The notes below the pieces were generated by a model. It was not told where the DNA came from. It saw only the letters and a program-made list of their open reading frames with translations, and did not search any database. From Syntrophaceae bacterium UBA2280 (lineage in GTDB: Bacteria > Desulfobacterota > Syntrophia > Syntrophales > Smithellaceae), in NCBI GenBank assembly GCA_002347685.1, contig DDWS01000071.1:1-34712 (forward strand): a stretch of 34,712 nt of DNA. The letters run 5' to 3'. The position numbers and the translations under genes are program-made. Of the stretch, positions 1 through 8,136 are shown in pieces (the first letter of the stretch is position 1; each line of letters opens with the position of its first letter).

Positions 1-25
1 TTTACACAGTTAGATTTACACTCCC

Positions 26-52
26 CAGGATCATTTCTGATCCTGCCTTTTT
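26..52 (+). terminator. Intrinsic terminator of a gene left of the window
   Basis: An 8-bp perfect stem (26-33 with 38-45) with a 4-nt loop is followed by five T at 48-52. The T-run lies on the plus-strand side only, so it would end a plus-strand transcript entering from the left, convergent with the binding-protein gene that ends at 144. Confidence 0.5.
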
Positions 53-143
53 GTGAATAGATCCTCCATATGTTTTTTTATTTCTTAACCCGAGAAATTC
101 ACCTGACCTATCAGAGATGTCGTCGCGAGTCAGAAGTCAGTGC

Positions 144-1349
144 CTACTTTATCTTCCACGTGGCGAGTTCGTTCGGTGTCCATCCCTTTAAAACCTTGTA
201 AGATCCTCCGGGGCCACATCGCATGATCTGGACAGAATCCGTCCCCTGACGTCGGTCCTTATTCCATGTGATAGGAGCGCCAATTCCCTGCCAGTTCTCA
301 AACTTATTGAGTTCACTGATAACCTTTTCAGTGCTGAGGTCTTTTCCTGCGCGCTTCAGGGCTTCAACAAGAGGTTCAGCAAATAATATGCCCGCTATAA
401 AGAAGACACCCCACCTCTCTTCCGGAGCCAACCTCTTTGCCGCCTCGCGGTATTTCAACATCAGTGGATCGTTGGAATCAGGAGGAGGGACAAAGGTCCC
501 TGTGATAACCCCTTCAAAAAGTCCATCCGAAATTTTGTACATGAGAGGGTAATCCGAAACGCCGGAAGAACTCAGCCACTGGGGTTTATATCCGATATTG
601 GCGCTTGCTTTGAGTGCCATGACCGCCAGCGATGGACTCACCCACATAAATACGGACTCCGCCCCTGCATTTCGAAGCCGCAGAATCTGTGACGAAAGAT
701 CCGCTGTTGTCGGTTCTACGGGAAGTTCTGCAACCAGATCAATATCGTTATAAGTAGCGAGTCGCTGTTTACACCCCGTCAACCCTGTTTTACCAAAAAC
801 ATCATTCTGGTATAGAAAGCCGATTTTCTTGTGTCCCAGTTCCTCCACTACATACTTTGTCGTTACGCTTGCCTCGTCTTGAAACAGCGGATAGGAGTGG
901 AATCGATAAAGGCTGGGCGGATCCTGAACAGGATTGAGCGCAGCGGTACCAGGAACAACCCATAGAATCTTATTACGCTCAAGATAGTCCTTGACTGCGT
1001 GGAGACCGGCACCGGATACACCCCCCGTAAAGGCAAATATTCCGTGTCGGTCGACCAATTCCCTTACTCCAGACATTGCATGGGTCGGACTGTATTGGTC
1101 GTCCCGTATAAAGTACTTGATCTTCCTTCCATGAATTCCGCCTTCCTCATTAACAATATCGGCAAGAAGCCTGCCCCCCCGGGCAACAGCACCCCACGCG
1201 GCAGCAGGTCCTGTTTGAGGACCAAATTGAGCGATCCGAATTTCACGATCGTCGAAACCCGGCTCACCGGAAAAACCCGTAACCGCCGTTACAAAAAAAA
1301 TCATCATGAAACCGATTGCCGAAATACATAAATATTTTTTGAAATTCAT
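144..1349 (-). CDS. Liv-type ABC transporter substrate-binding protein
   Basis: About 401 aa, a periplasmic type 1 binding protein (Peripla_BP_6, LivJ-like) that would deliver a solute to a liv-type ABC permease. An N-terminal signal peptide is visible: NFKKY followed by a long hydrophobic stretch. The body contains the family's RIAQFGPQTGP start strand and the GFLYQNDVFGKTG segment. The start is the ATG at 1349, behind GGAGGG; an in-frame ORF reaching 1430 has no such site. It resembles the partial protein at the right edge (33875-34712) in sequence and length. No permease or ATPase gene adjoins it; the neighbour upstream is an acyl-CoA dehydrogenase. That setting favours a carboxylic-acid ligand over an amino acid, but the ligand cannot be read from the sequence. 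The family call is firm. Confidence 0.93.
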   Translation of the reverse strand: MNFKKYLCISAIGFMMIFFVTAVTGFSGEPGFDDREIRIAQFGPQTGPAAAWGAVARGGRLLADIVNEEGGIHGRKIKYFIRDDQYSPTHAMSGVRELVDRHGIFAFTGGVSGAGLHAVKDYLERNKILWVVPGTAALNPVQDPPSLYRFHSYPLFQDEASVTTKYVVEELGHKKIGFLYQNDVFGKTGLTGCKQRLATYNDIDLVAELPVEPTTADLSSQILRLRNAGAESVFMWVSPSLAVMALKASANIGYKPQWLSSSGVSDYPLMYKISDGLFEGVITGTFVPPPDSNDPLMLKYREAAKRLAPEERWGVFFIAGILFAEPLVEALKRAGKDLSTEKVISELNKFENWQGIGAPITWNKDRRQGTDSVQIMRCGPGGSYKVLKGWTPNELATWKIK

Positions 1350-1539
1350 GTCTTTCCCTCCGTTTTTGTTGATGTTTTTTCCTGAACCGATGCGTGAACG
1401 GGCAACGGTTCGACCAGGACGACAATGCACTTCTCAAGCTTTTTACCGGGGGAAGCTTCCATGACATGGCCCCCCCACAACTTCCTGTCAGTCAGCCAGA
1501 TGCTTTCTTTGCTGCAATTTCCTCTCTGTGCTCTTTGAT

Positions 1540-1557
1540 AAAAAAGGCTCTATGAGC
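1540..1557 (-). terminator. Possible weak terminator after acyl-CoA dehydrogenase
   Basis: On the minus strand a 4-bp stem with a 3-nt loop (1547-1557) is followed by CTTTTTT at 1546-1540. The stem is short, so this is tentative. The rest of the 245-nt gap (1350-1594) shows only the binding-protein ribosome site at its left end. Confidence 0.25.
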
Positions 1558-1594
1558 AGGGCACCCCGCCTCGTCATCGATCCTGCTGCTTTGG

Positions 1595-2845
1595 TCATTC
1601 GTAAATTATTTCATCTGCGGCTTGCGCTTCGGCCGCATCCAGTTCGTATTCCCGGGTCAACCCCGCCGCTTTTGCAGCGAAATACTCCTGATACCATTCG
1701 TGGGCGATGATCATGGACATGACTTCACTCGTTCCGGTCCAGATCGACGCCAGACGGACATCACGGTGTATGCGCTCGATGGGTAGAATGTTTGTGTAGC
1801 CAATTCCGCCGCAAACCTGCATGGCATTATGAACGACCTTCTGGCAGGCTTCCGTGATGAATTTTTTTGACTCTGAAACCATGCGCCTGACACGGTTCAC
1901 ATCAACGCCACTGTCCACTGCACGGGCTGTCACATAGGCCATTGAACGGGCAGCATCCAGCAGCATTGCCGCTTCGGCCACCTGAAAGCTGACCCCCTCG
2001 AACTGGGCGATAACCTGACCGAAGGCCTTCCTCCGGGCGGTGTAGTTCGTTGCCACCTCCAGGGCGGGGCGGGCGGCACCGATGGTCATCGCAGCGGTGC
2101 CGAGTCGCTCCGGAATCATCATCGTGTTGAAAACATCGTACGCCCCATTGAGTTTCCCGACGATATTCGCTTTGGGCACCTTGGCGTCCTTGAAGACAAG
2201 GCGGGCAGTTCCACCACCCCGGCATCCCATAAGACCATAGAGATACTTCGTCTCGACGCCATCTCCCCTATCCACGATGAACGCTGTTATGGACTTTTGT
2301 GGTTTGGTTTTGGGATCGAAGTCCGTCTTTGCGTAAAGAAGAAAGAAATCCGCGCCCTCTCCTCCAACGATAAAACGTTTCTGGCCATTAATCAGGAAAT
2401 AATCTCCCATGTCTTCAGCTTTCGTGGTCGCCCCGAAGAAATCGGAACCGCCCCGGGGCTCTGTCAGGCATTCAGCGGCGAAAAGATCACCACGCAGGAG
2501 GGGCTTGACATATTTTTCTTTCAGCTCGTCCGTCCCATGAAGCATAATCGCATCGCAGACCAGTTCGCCCCCCACACCGAACACACAGGCAAATTCATAG
2601 CCGAGGGTCCCTATTTCCTCTGTGAGCATACAGGTCGTAACCCAATCCATGTCCCGTCCACCCCATTGTTTCGGATAGCGACACCCCAGCAGATTCCTCT
2701 TTCCTGCTTCCTTAAGAAATTCTTTAGGAAACTTGATTGTGTCTGCGTCCATGTCGAGAATCATCTGACGGGGAACCCACTTAACCAGCTCCCGGGCCTC
2801 ATCCCTGATTTTGAGTTGTTCTTTGGATAACAGATAGTCAAACAT
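1595..2845 (-). CDS. Acyl-CoA dehydrogenase, IVD/LCAD-like base placement
   Basis: 416 aa, the usual length for this FAD flavoenzyme family, which oxidises an acyl-CoA to the 2-enoyl-CoA and passes electrons to ETF. The start is the ATG at 2845 behind AAGGA; a longer in-frame ORF to 2893 lacks a site. Family marks include TEPRGGSD (around 128-135), ARRKAFGQ (270-277), QVCGGIGYT (343-351) and the C-terminal WTGTSEVM. The residue at the MCAD Glu376 position is Thr370, while Glu246 in IPERL sits where isovaleryl- and long-chain acyl-CoA dehydrogenases carry their base. This suggests a branched or unusual acyl substrate, which is inference. It lies upstream of the binding protein on the same strand, with a 245-nt gap. 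Confidence 0.95.
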   Translation of the reverse strand: MFDYLLSKEQLKIRDEARELVKWVPRQMILDMDADTIKFPKEFLKEAGKRNLLGCRYPKQWGGRDMDWVTTCMLTEEIGTLGYEFACVFGVGGELVCDAIMLHGTDELKEKYVKPLLRGDLFAAECLTEPRGGSDFFGATTKAEDMGDYFLINGQKRFIVGGEGADFFLLYAKTDFDPKTKPQKSITAFIVDRGDGVETKYLYGLMGCRGGGTARLVFKDAKVPKANIVGKLNGAYDVFNTMMIPERLGTAAMTIGAARPALEVATNYTARRKAFGQVIAQFEGVSFQVAEAAMLLDAARSMAYVTARAVDSGVDVNRVRRMVSESKKFITEACQKVVHNAMQVCGGIGYTNILPIERIHRDVRLASIWTGTSEVMSMIIAHEWYQEYFAAKAAGLTREYELDAAEAQAADEIIYE

Positions 2846-3240
2846 AATAACGTTCCTTTCATTTAATGGCTTATTCTTACTGGCACTCCTCATTCAAACC
2901 CGTTTTTTTGATCCTGCCCGACAGGGTGCGCACTCCTGTTTCGGATTCTTTCTTGCTGTACTACCCAACGTTTCAACCGGAATAGTCACGATCTTCCGAT
3001 AAAGGGATTCCTACTGTGTATCAGAAAGGACAGGCATCACACTTTTTTCGAAGATGAACGTGCTTCTCCTTATTGCGGCCATGTTTGCATGACTATGGCA
3101 CATTATGACATATTGTCATATTTTTGAACAAAATAATTCGTCGAAGCGGGATCGATTCCTTCATTTGTAACGAATCGTGTTTTAAAATATCACAATTTGT
3201 TGTTTTTTCAAGAAATATTTTAATCCGACTCCATCCGTTA
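2846..3240 (-). other. 395-nt gene-free stretch between dehydrogenase genes
   Basis: No ORF with a ribosome site is seen on either strand. The part nearest 2845 carries the dehydrogenase ribosome site (AAGGA). The centre-right part (about 3100-3240) is AT-rich and holds the palindrome and possible promoter described separately. No clear U-tailed hairpin follows the gene that ends at 3241. Confidence 0.6.
3102..3131 (-). promoter_or_regulatory. Possible promoter overlapped by a 17-bp palindrome
   Basis: On the minus strand TTGTTC (3131-3126), an 18-nt spacer and CATAAT (3107-3102) form a weak sigma70-like promoter. A perfect 7-3-7 palindrome (3104-3120, arms TATGACA and TGTCATA) covers the spacer and the -10. 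This looks like an operator for a dimeric repressor. Transcription would give a leader of roughly 250 nt before the dehydrogenase at 2845. Which regulator binds is unknown. Confidence 0.35.
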
Positions 3241-4383
3241 TCACAGCTGGCCGGAAATAATCAGCTTCTGAACATGGCTTGTTCCCTCAGCGATCCGTAA
3301 GACCTGGGCATCTCTATGGATTTTGTCCATCAGGGACGGTCGCTTGTAGCCGCTCTGACCGAGAATCAGCAGGCCTTCCGTTGTTGCCCGTACCGCCAGT
3401 TCACTGGCATAGAGTTTGGCCATTGAGGATGCAACGGTATGATCCCTTCCCAGATCTATGAGACGACAGGCGCGCCAGACAAGGGCGCGGGCTGCCTCCA
3501 GTTCTGTAACGAGGTCAGCCAGGAGAAAGGCAATGCTCTGATTTTTGATGATAGGCCGTTTTAAAATGACGCGCTGTTTCGCGAAACGGGTGACTTCCTC
3601 TATGGCTGTGCGGGCAAGACCGACAGCCATAGAGGCGCTCAAAGCGCGACCCCAGTCAAGAATCTGCATAAGGAGAAGGTAGCCGCTTCCCGCAGGGCCG
3701 ATCATGTTTTCCTCAGGAATACGGATATCCTCGAGATGAATGGTGGCGGTCGGTGCCGGCCGGAAACCGGGTTTGTCGTGGTAAGGTCCGAAACGGAGGC
3801 CTTCCGTCTTCCCGGGTATCAGAAACGCGCTGATCCCGGCGCGGTTCCTCGTGCCTTCTTCATTGGCCCACACAACATAAAACCGGCTCTGTCCCGCATT
3901 GATGACAGGACTTTTTTCGCCCCGCAAAATGAAGGATTTCCCCTTTCGGCTGAAAACCGTGGAGAAGGAAGACGTGTTCGACCCGCTTTCTTCTTCCGTG
4001 ACGCAGAAACTCGAGACATGGCCTCCCGGTGGGAGAAGGAGGGGGAAGAAAAGCTTTTTTTGTTCATCGGAACCACCGATGAGCAGAGCCGCAACGCTGT
4101 GAAACGTCTGGGCATAGACAGCGGCGAAACCTGCGCATCCTGCGCCCAGTTCCTCAAAGAGAATAGCCAGGCTCACATGGTCCAGAGGCTTGCCTCCGTA
4201 TTCTTTCGGAATGAGGAAGGCATTGAGGTTTTCTTCGGCTATAAAAGTCAGATAATCAGGATCAACTCCGGCGGGTGCGGCAGCATCGACCTGCATGGAT
4301 CGGGGCTGCAATCGTTCAACGGCCAGGCGCTGAAAATATTCCTGCATGGCAAGCTGCTTCTGCGTCAGTTCAAATGAAATCAT
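3241..4383 (-). CDS. Acyl-CoA dehydrogenase, MCAD-like base placement
   Basis: 380 aa, an ETF-linked acyl-CoA dehydrogenase. The start is the ATG at 4383, behind AGGAGG, which overlaps the stop of the XRE gene as ATGA; this overlap decides against the longer ORF that begins at 4413. Marks of the family are VTEEESGSN (128-136), the ILGQSGYKRPS region (340-350) and RIAEGTSHVQK near the end. Glu366 in AEGTS is at the position of the MCAD catalytic base, so this protein is catalytically orthodox, unlike the paralogue at 1595-2845. The lid region is somewhat divergent (ESGSN in place of the common GGSD). Substrate unknown. The tight coupling to a regulator suggests co-expression with it. Confidence 0.94.
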   Translation of the reverse strand: MISFELTQKQLAMQEYFQRLAVERLQPRSMQVDAAAPAGVDPDYLTFIAEENLNAFLIPKEYGGKPLDHVSLAILFEELGAGCAGFAAVYAQTFHSVAALLIGGSDEQKKLFFPLLLPPGGHVSSFCVTEEESGSNTSSFSTVFSRKGKSFILRGEKSPVINAGQSRFYVVWANEEGTRNRAGISAFLIPGKTEGLRFGPYHDKPGFRPAPTATIHLEDIRIPEENMIGPAGSGYLLLMQILDWGRALSASMAVGLARTAIEEVTRFAKQRVILKRPIIKNQSIAFLLADLVTELEAARALVWRACRLIDLGRDHTVASSMAKLYASELAVRATTEGLLILGQSGYKRPSLMDKIHRDAQVLRIAEGTSHVQKLIISGQL

Positions 4384-4745
4384 TTTGCGCCTCCTGTCTT
4401 GCTTTTTTGCCAAAGGATGTAATCCAGAACGGCTTCGCGCTGAATCGACTTCAAATCACGGGCGGCATAGAGAATATCCTTCAGATAGGGCTCACGCAGG
4501 ATCGTCCCAAAATCATTAAGCTCTGCGGCTTCTTCGTTTCCGTCATCCAGAAAATACGTAATGGGTTTTCCCAGCACCTGACCTATCCTCTGGAGCTCAG
4601 TAAAATACAGTCGCCTTTTTCCCAGTTCATAATTGGATAATGCCGACTGTGTGTAACCCAGGACCTTTGCCAATTCCTCCTGGCTCATTCCCGCTTCCTC
4701 GCGGGCCTGCTGGAGTCGGTATCCGATTTGTTCATAGGCTTTCAT
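4380..4745 (-). CDS. XRE-family helix-turn-helix regulator
   Basis: 121 aa. Residues about 8-62 form a Cro/CI-type helix-turn-helix: RLQQAREEAGMSQEELA, then GYTQSALSNYELGKRR as the recognition part. The remaining 55 residues include KPITYFLDDG, common in small XRE regulators, and a helical tail of no known domain. The start is the ATG at 4745. Its stop overlaps the start of the acyl-CoA dehydrogenase (ATGA), so both are probably translated in a coupled way from one message. Such pairs often control their own operon and linked fatty-acid genes; that role is inference. No clear promoter was found in the 102 nt upstream. Confidence 0.88.
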   Translation of the reverse strand: MKAYEQIGYRLQQAREEAGMSQEELAKVLGYTQSALSNYELGKRRLYFTELQRIGQVLGKPITYFLDDGNEEAAELNDFGTILREPYLKDILYAARDLKSIQREAVLDYILWQKSKTGGAK

Positions 4746-4847
4746 AATAGAGATGCCTTTTCGTGATGATTAGCATGGCGGTTGACCTAAGCAATACGAT
4801 GTGACGAACATACAGAGAATGCAAAATATTAGCTGACGCGATTCCAT

Positions 4848-5015
4848 TTAGCACATTTCAGATGAAAATGCATTACGGTTCAGCACAGATCCCTCAACAC
4901 CGCGTGCGCTCCACAAAAAATCCCCGTGAACCACCGCCTGGATATGATGACTTTCTAAAATTCCCTTGAACAAATGCGCATCCGCGGGATTGCGCGCCAG
5001 ATAGACCCTTTTCAT
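4848..5015 (-). pseudogene. Truncated DUF2007 protein remnant
   Basis: A 55-codon reading frame begins at the ATG at 5015, behind AAAGGAG, only 22 nt after the radical SAM gene. Its first 41 residues match the start of the DUF2007 family (putative signal-transducing small proteins, normally about 70-90 aa): KRVYLARNPADAHLFKGILE, then AVVHGDFLWSARG. After that the frame turns into unrelated sequence and stops at 4848. The family's C-terminal half (the V-W-V and acidic part) is missing, and neither other frame continues it, so this is a deletion or replacement and not a simple frameshift. The good ribosome site implies that it may still be translated. Confidence 0.6.
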
Positions 5016-5037
5016 ATTACCCCAGCTCCTTTGTCCT

Positions 5038-6012
5038 TCAGGCTTTCTTCAAAAACAAATTCCAGCCTGCCCGAAGCGATCCGGGGATCAAGTCGAGCGC
5101 ACCGGACGCTTCGGCAACCGGCGTGAAACCGCAGGCATCGCAGTTGATCTCGCCACGGCTTTTGACATAACAGCCCCTCGTGACGGTTCCGTCCGGATCG
5201 ACATTGATGAGAATGTCGTCATGACAACGCCAGGTGTTGTTGATCATCGCACGCAGCCTGCCTGCGGAATTCAGGACGGGAAAACCTCGTTTTTTAAGTT
5301 CGATGAGTTTTTCAACGGCGTCGCGCCGGTCTTGCGGTTTCAGGGCCAGGTCATCTTCGCCCCGGAGGTACGGATAGAAAAACTGGAAAGTCATCCCCTT
5401 CACGCTAGGCAAGTCTTTCACCCATTTGGCGATCGATTCCAGTTCAGCCCAGTTACGGCGATTGATTGTGGTGTGGGTAAAGACACGGGGATGATTCGTG
5501 GCCTGCAGGTTCGCGGCGACGCGATCAAACGAATCGCTGCGCAGCCCGTCGTGCGTGTCCTTGAGTCCGTCGAGACTGACCCAGATCATATCGGCGGGGA
5601 CATCTAAGGTCAGCGTCCCGTTGGTCGTCACCGCGACGCGCAGAAAACGCTTGCGGGCATACATGATCAGGTCGTGCAGTCGATAGGACCCGTCACGCCA
5701 CAGCAGCGGCTCGCCGCCTTCAAAGACGACGATGCGGGTTCCCAGACGGGCCAGAGCATCCAGGGCGTTTACGGCCGTGGGCCATGACATGCGCGAGTTT
5801 TCTTCCGCCCCGCGCAGATGATACGGACAGGCCCGGCATTTTAGATTACAGTGGTAGGTAACCTTGAAGCTCGCCAGAAGAGGAATTTTTCTTTTCAGGA
5901 TTTTTCGCTTAAGAAAAAACCCGGTTAGATCCAAAAGCCAGGGCAGACGCGATCCGCGCGTTTTGTCGCTGACGGCTGATTTCCGGTCCTGGATCATCGT
6001 TTCGTGCCTCAC
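5038..6012 (-). CDS. Radical SAM protein with C-terminal cysteine cluster
   Basis: About 324 aa. The radical SAM motif CX3CX2C is seen at Cys55, Cys59 and Cys62 (YHCNLKCRACPYH), followed by the SAM-binding FEGGEPLLW segment and later VSLDG. The C-terminal part has four more cysteines (WRC, RGCYV, NCDAC), which suggests a SPASM/twitch-type auxiliary iron-sulfur cluster. The overall plan resembles peptide-modifying or HpnH-like radical SAM enzymes, but no substrate gene is adjacent and the reaction is unknown. The frame opens with GTG at 6012, 11 nt after tyrS; an ATG at 5997 behind GAGG is an equally plausible start. It sits at the end of the rny-ymdB-tyrS block, ahead of the DUF2007 remnant. 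Confidence 0.87.
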   Translation of the reverse strand: MRHETMIQDRKSAVSDKTRGSRLPWLLDLTGFFLKRKILKRKIPLLASFKVTYHCNLKCRACPYHLRGAEENSRMSWPTAVNALDALARLGTRIVVFEGGEPLLWRDGSYRLHDLIMYARKRFLRVAVTTNGTLTLDVPADMIWVSLDGLKDTHDGLRSDSFDRVAANLQATNHPRVFTHTTINRRNWAELESIAKWVKDLPSVKGMTFQFFYPYLRGEDDLALKPQDRRDAVEKLIELKKRGFPVLNSAGRLRAMINNTWRCHDDILINVDPDGTVTRGCYVKSRGEINCDACGFTPVAEASGALDLIPGSLRAGWNLFLKKA

Positions 6013-6023
6013 ATGATCCGCCT

Positions 6024-7313
6024 TCAGCCTTTGTCCATCTCCACAATCAGGTATTTCTTCTTTCCCTTGCGGACGCGCAATTCGGAATCTCCGGCAAAAT
6101 CATCGGCGCAGAGCTTCTCATCGACGCTTTTTACCTGGCGCTCATTGATATAGATGCCGCCCTGTTCAATAAGGCGTTTGGTCTCCGACATAGACTGCGT
6201 GAGACCGGACTTGGCACAAATGGATGTGATGAGCAATCCGGAATCGAAATCCTTGCGGGAAACAGCGTAGCGGGGGATGGCCGAGGTGTCGGCTTCAGGG
6301 GCTTCGCGCGGAATGCCGCTGGACACAAACAAATCGGGATCGACCGGGCGCGAATGGAACGCCTCCATCGATGCGCGCCAGGCGGCCCTGGCCGCTTCGT
6401 CACCGTGTGTGACTTTCGTCGCCTCGTAAGCTAGGACGGCTTTGGCCATATTGAGCCGGGCGTCCGAAAGCGACCTGACCACGGCGATATCTTCGAGCGA
6501 CAAAAAAGTAAAGAGCTTTAAAAATCGCTCCACATCGGCGTCGTCACAGTTGACCCAGTACTGGTAATATTCATAAGGCGAGGTCAGCTCGGCGTCCAGC
6601 CAGACGGTTCCTTTTTCGGTTTTGCCCATCTTCTGCCCCAGCGACGTAGTGATGAGCGGAAAGGTCAGGGCGTGCGCGTCTTTGGCTTCGACTTTGCGGA
6701 TCAGTTCCGTGCCGGCAAGCATATTGCCCCACTGGTCGTTGCCGCCCATTTGCAAGGCGCAGCCGTGATTCTGGTACAGATACAGGAAGTCATAGCCCTG
6801 GAGCAGCATGTAGTTGAACTCGATGAAGTTCAAGCCCTTCTCCAGGCGGATTTTGTAGCTTTCCGCAGCCAACATCCGGTTGACGCTGAAATGCCTTCCG
6901 ATGTCGCGCAGGAATTCAATATAATTGATTCGGGTGAGCCAATCGGCGTTGTTGAGAAGCAGCGCTTTCCCGTCGGTAAAATCGATGTACTTTGAAAGCT
7001 GCCTGCCAAGGCACGCGGCATTGTAATCGATCTTCTCGCGGGTCATTACCTGGCGCATTTCCGTTTTGCCGCTGGGGTCGCCGATGAGCCCGGTGCCGCC
7101 GCCGACGAGCGCAATGGGCCGGTTGCCGCTTTGCTGCATGTACGCAAGCGCCATGATCGGTACGAGGCTGCCGATGTGCAGGCTGGTGGCCGTGGGATCA
7201 AATCCGATATAGCAGGTGACGGGACCTTTGGAAAAAAGTTCCGTAATCAGGGCTTCATCAGTGAACTGCTCAATGAAGCCTCTCTGCTTTAAAATCTCAT
7301 AACCGTTTTTCAT
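6024..7313 (-). CDS. tyrS: Tyrosyl-tRNA synthetase
   Basis: 429 aa, a class I aminoacyl-tRNA synthetase that charges tRNA-Tyr in the cytoplasm. The ATP-binding HIGS motif is at 46-49 (the HIGH position) and the second signature is KMGKT at 228-232 (KMSKS position). The tyrosine pocket segment YDFLYLY and the QMGGNDQWGN signature are present. The last 75 residues form an S4 RNA-binding domain (SETKRLIEQGGIYIN). The length is that of the bacterial TyrRS with the C-terminal S4 domain. It begins 15 nt after ymdB ends and is followed 11 nt later by the radical SAM gene, consistent with one transcript. Confidence 0.98.
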   Translation of the reverse strand: MKNGYEILKQRGFIEQFTDEALITELFSKGPVTCYIGFDPTATSLHIGSLVPIMALAYMQQSGNRPIALVGGGTGLIGDPSGKTEMRQVMTREKIDYNAACLGRQLSKYIDFTDGKALLLNNADWLTRINYIEFLRDIGRHFSVNRMLAAESYKIRLEKGLNFIEFNYMLLQGYDFLYLYQNHGCALQMGGNDQWGNMLAGTELIRKVEAKDAHALTFPLITTSLGQKMGKTEKGTVWLDAELTSPYEYYQYWVNCDDADVERFLKLFTFLSLEDIAVVRSLSDARLNMAKAVLAYEATKVTHGDEAARAAWRASMEAFHSRPVDPDLFVSSGIPREAPEADTSAIPRYAVSRKDFDSGLLITSICAKSGLTQSMSETKRLIEQGGIYINERQVKSVDEKLCADDFAGDSELRVRKGKKKYLIVEMDKG

Positions 7314-7328
7314 GCCGACGGCCTCCGT

Positions 7329-8114
7329 TTATTGATCGAGCCTGACGCTCACTCTTTCGATGGCCTGCGCCCTGCCGCTTTGCGCATCAATATCCATCAG
7401 AACACCCTGCAGGCGGACATCATTTTTAGCCACCTCAAATCGATTGGGAATCTGTGTTAAAAATCGCTCAATGATGGCTTCTTTTTTAATGCCGATCACC
7501 GAATCGAAAGGCCCGGTCATGCCCACATCGCTGATATAGGCCGTGCCATCGGGCAGGACTTCGTTGTCCGCCGTCTGCACATGCGTGTGCGTGCCCAATA
7601 CTGCGGACACTTCGCCGTCGAGATACCACCCCAGGGCTTTCTTCTCAGAGGTCGCCTCCGCGTGGATATCGACGATGATCACATTGGTTCTGGCTTTGAG
7701 ACGGGCGATTTCTTTTTTGGCAACGACAAACGGACAGTCAATCGGCTGCATAAAAATGCGTCCGGCCAGATTGAGCACGCCGACATAATCCCCCGCGGGC
7801 GTGGGGAACAACACGGACCCCGCCCCCGGAACGCCTTCCGGATAATTGGCCGGTCGCAGCAGCGTTTCGTAATCGTCGATGAATTCCATGGCTTCCTTTT
7901 TGTCCCAGACATGGTTGCCGGACGTCAGGATGTCTACATGCGCCTCAAACAGCTCTTCGACAATATCGCGGGTGATACCGAAACCGGCGGCGGCGTTTTC
8001 ACAGTTGGCAATCACCAGGTCGATGGAATGCCCGGCAACCAACGACGGCAGAAGCTCCTTGATCGCCGTTCGGCCCGGCTTGCCGATGATGTCGCCGATA
8101 AACAGTATTTTCAT
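7329..8114 (-). CDS. ymdB: YmdB-family metallophosphoesterase
   Basis: 261 aa, the TIGR00282/YmdB family of dinuclear-metal phosphodiesterases, which in Bacillus hydrolyse cyclic nucleotides and affect biofilm and sporulation decisions. Metal-binding segments are all visible: FIGDIIGKPG (Asp8), NCEN, TSGNHVWD, DIHAEATSEK and GTHTHVQTAD. The start is the ATG at 8114 behind GGAG; a longer in-frame ORF to 8234 would overlap rny. It starts 22 nt after rny ends. The rny-ymdB pairing is well known across bacteria, where the two are often co-transcribed. The biochemical role in this organism is by homology only. Confidence 0.96.
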   Translation of the reverse strand: MKILFIGDIIGKPGRTAIKELLPSLVAGHSIDLVIANCENAAAGFGITRDIVEELFEAHVDILTSGNHVWDKKEAMEFIDDYETLLRPANYPEGVPGAGSVLFPTPAGDYVGVLNLAGRIFMQPIDCPFVVAKKEIARLKARTNVIIVDIHAEATSEKKALGWYLDGEVSAVLGTHTHVQTADNEVLPDGTAYISDVGMTGPFDSVIGIKKEAIIERFLTQIPNRFEVAKNDVRLQGVLMDIDAQSGRAQAIERVSVRLDQ

Positions 8115-8136
8115 GGTTGCACTCCGTCCCCGTTTG

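Noticed and set aside
1..60. Open frame from the left edge to TAG at 58-60, possibly the end of an upstream plus-strand gene
   Set aside because: It runs through the terminator hairpin, and 19 codons are too few to judge.
3096..3101. TGGCAC as half of a sigma54 promoter
   Set aside because: The expected TTGC at the right distance is absent; the same holds for the TGGCAC at 25012-25007 on the minus strand.
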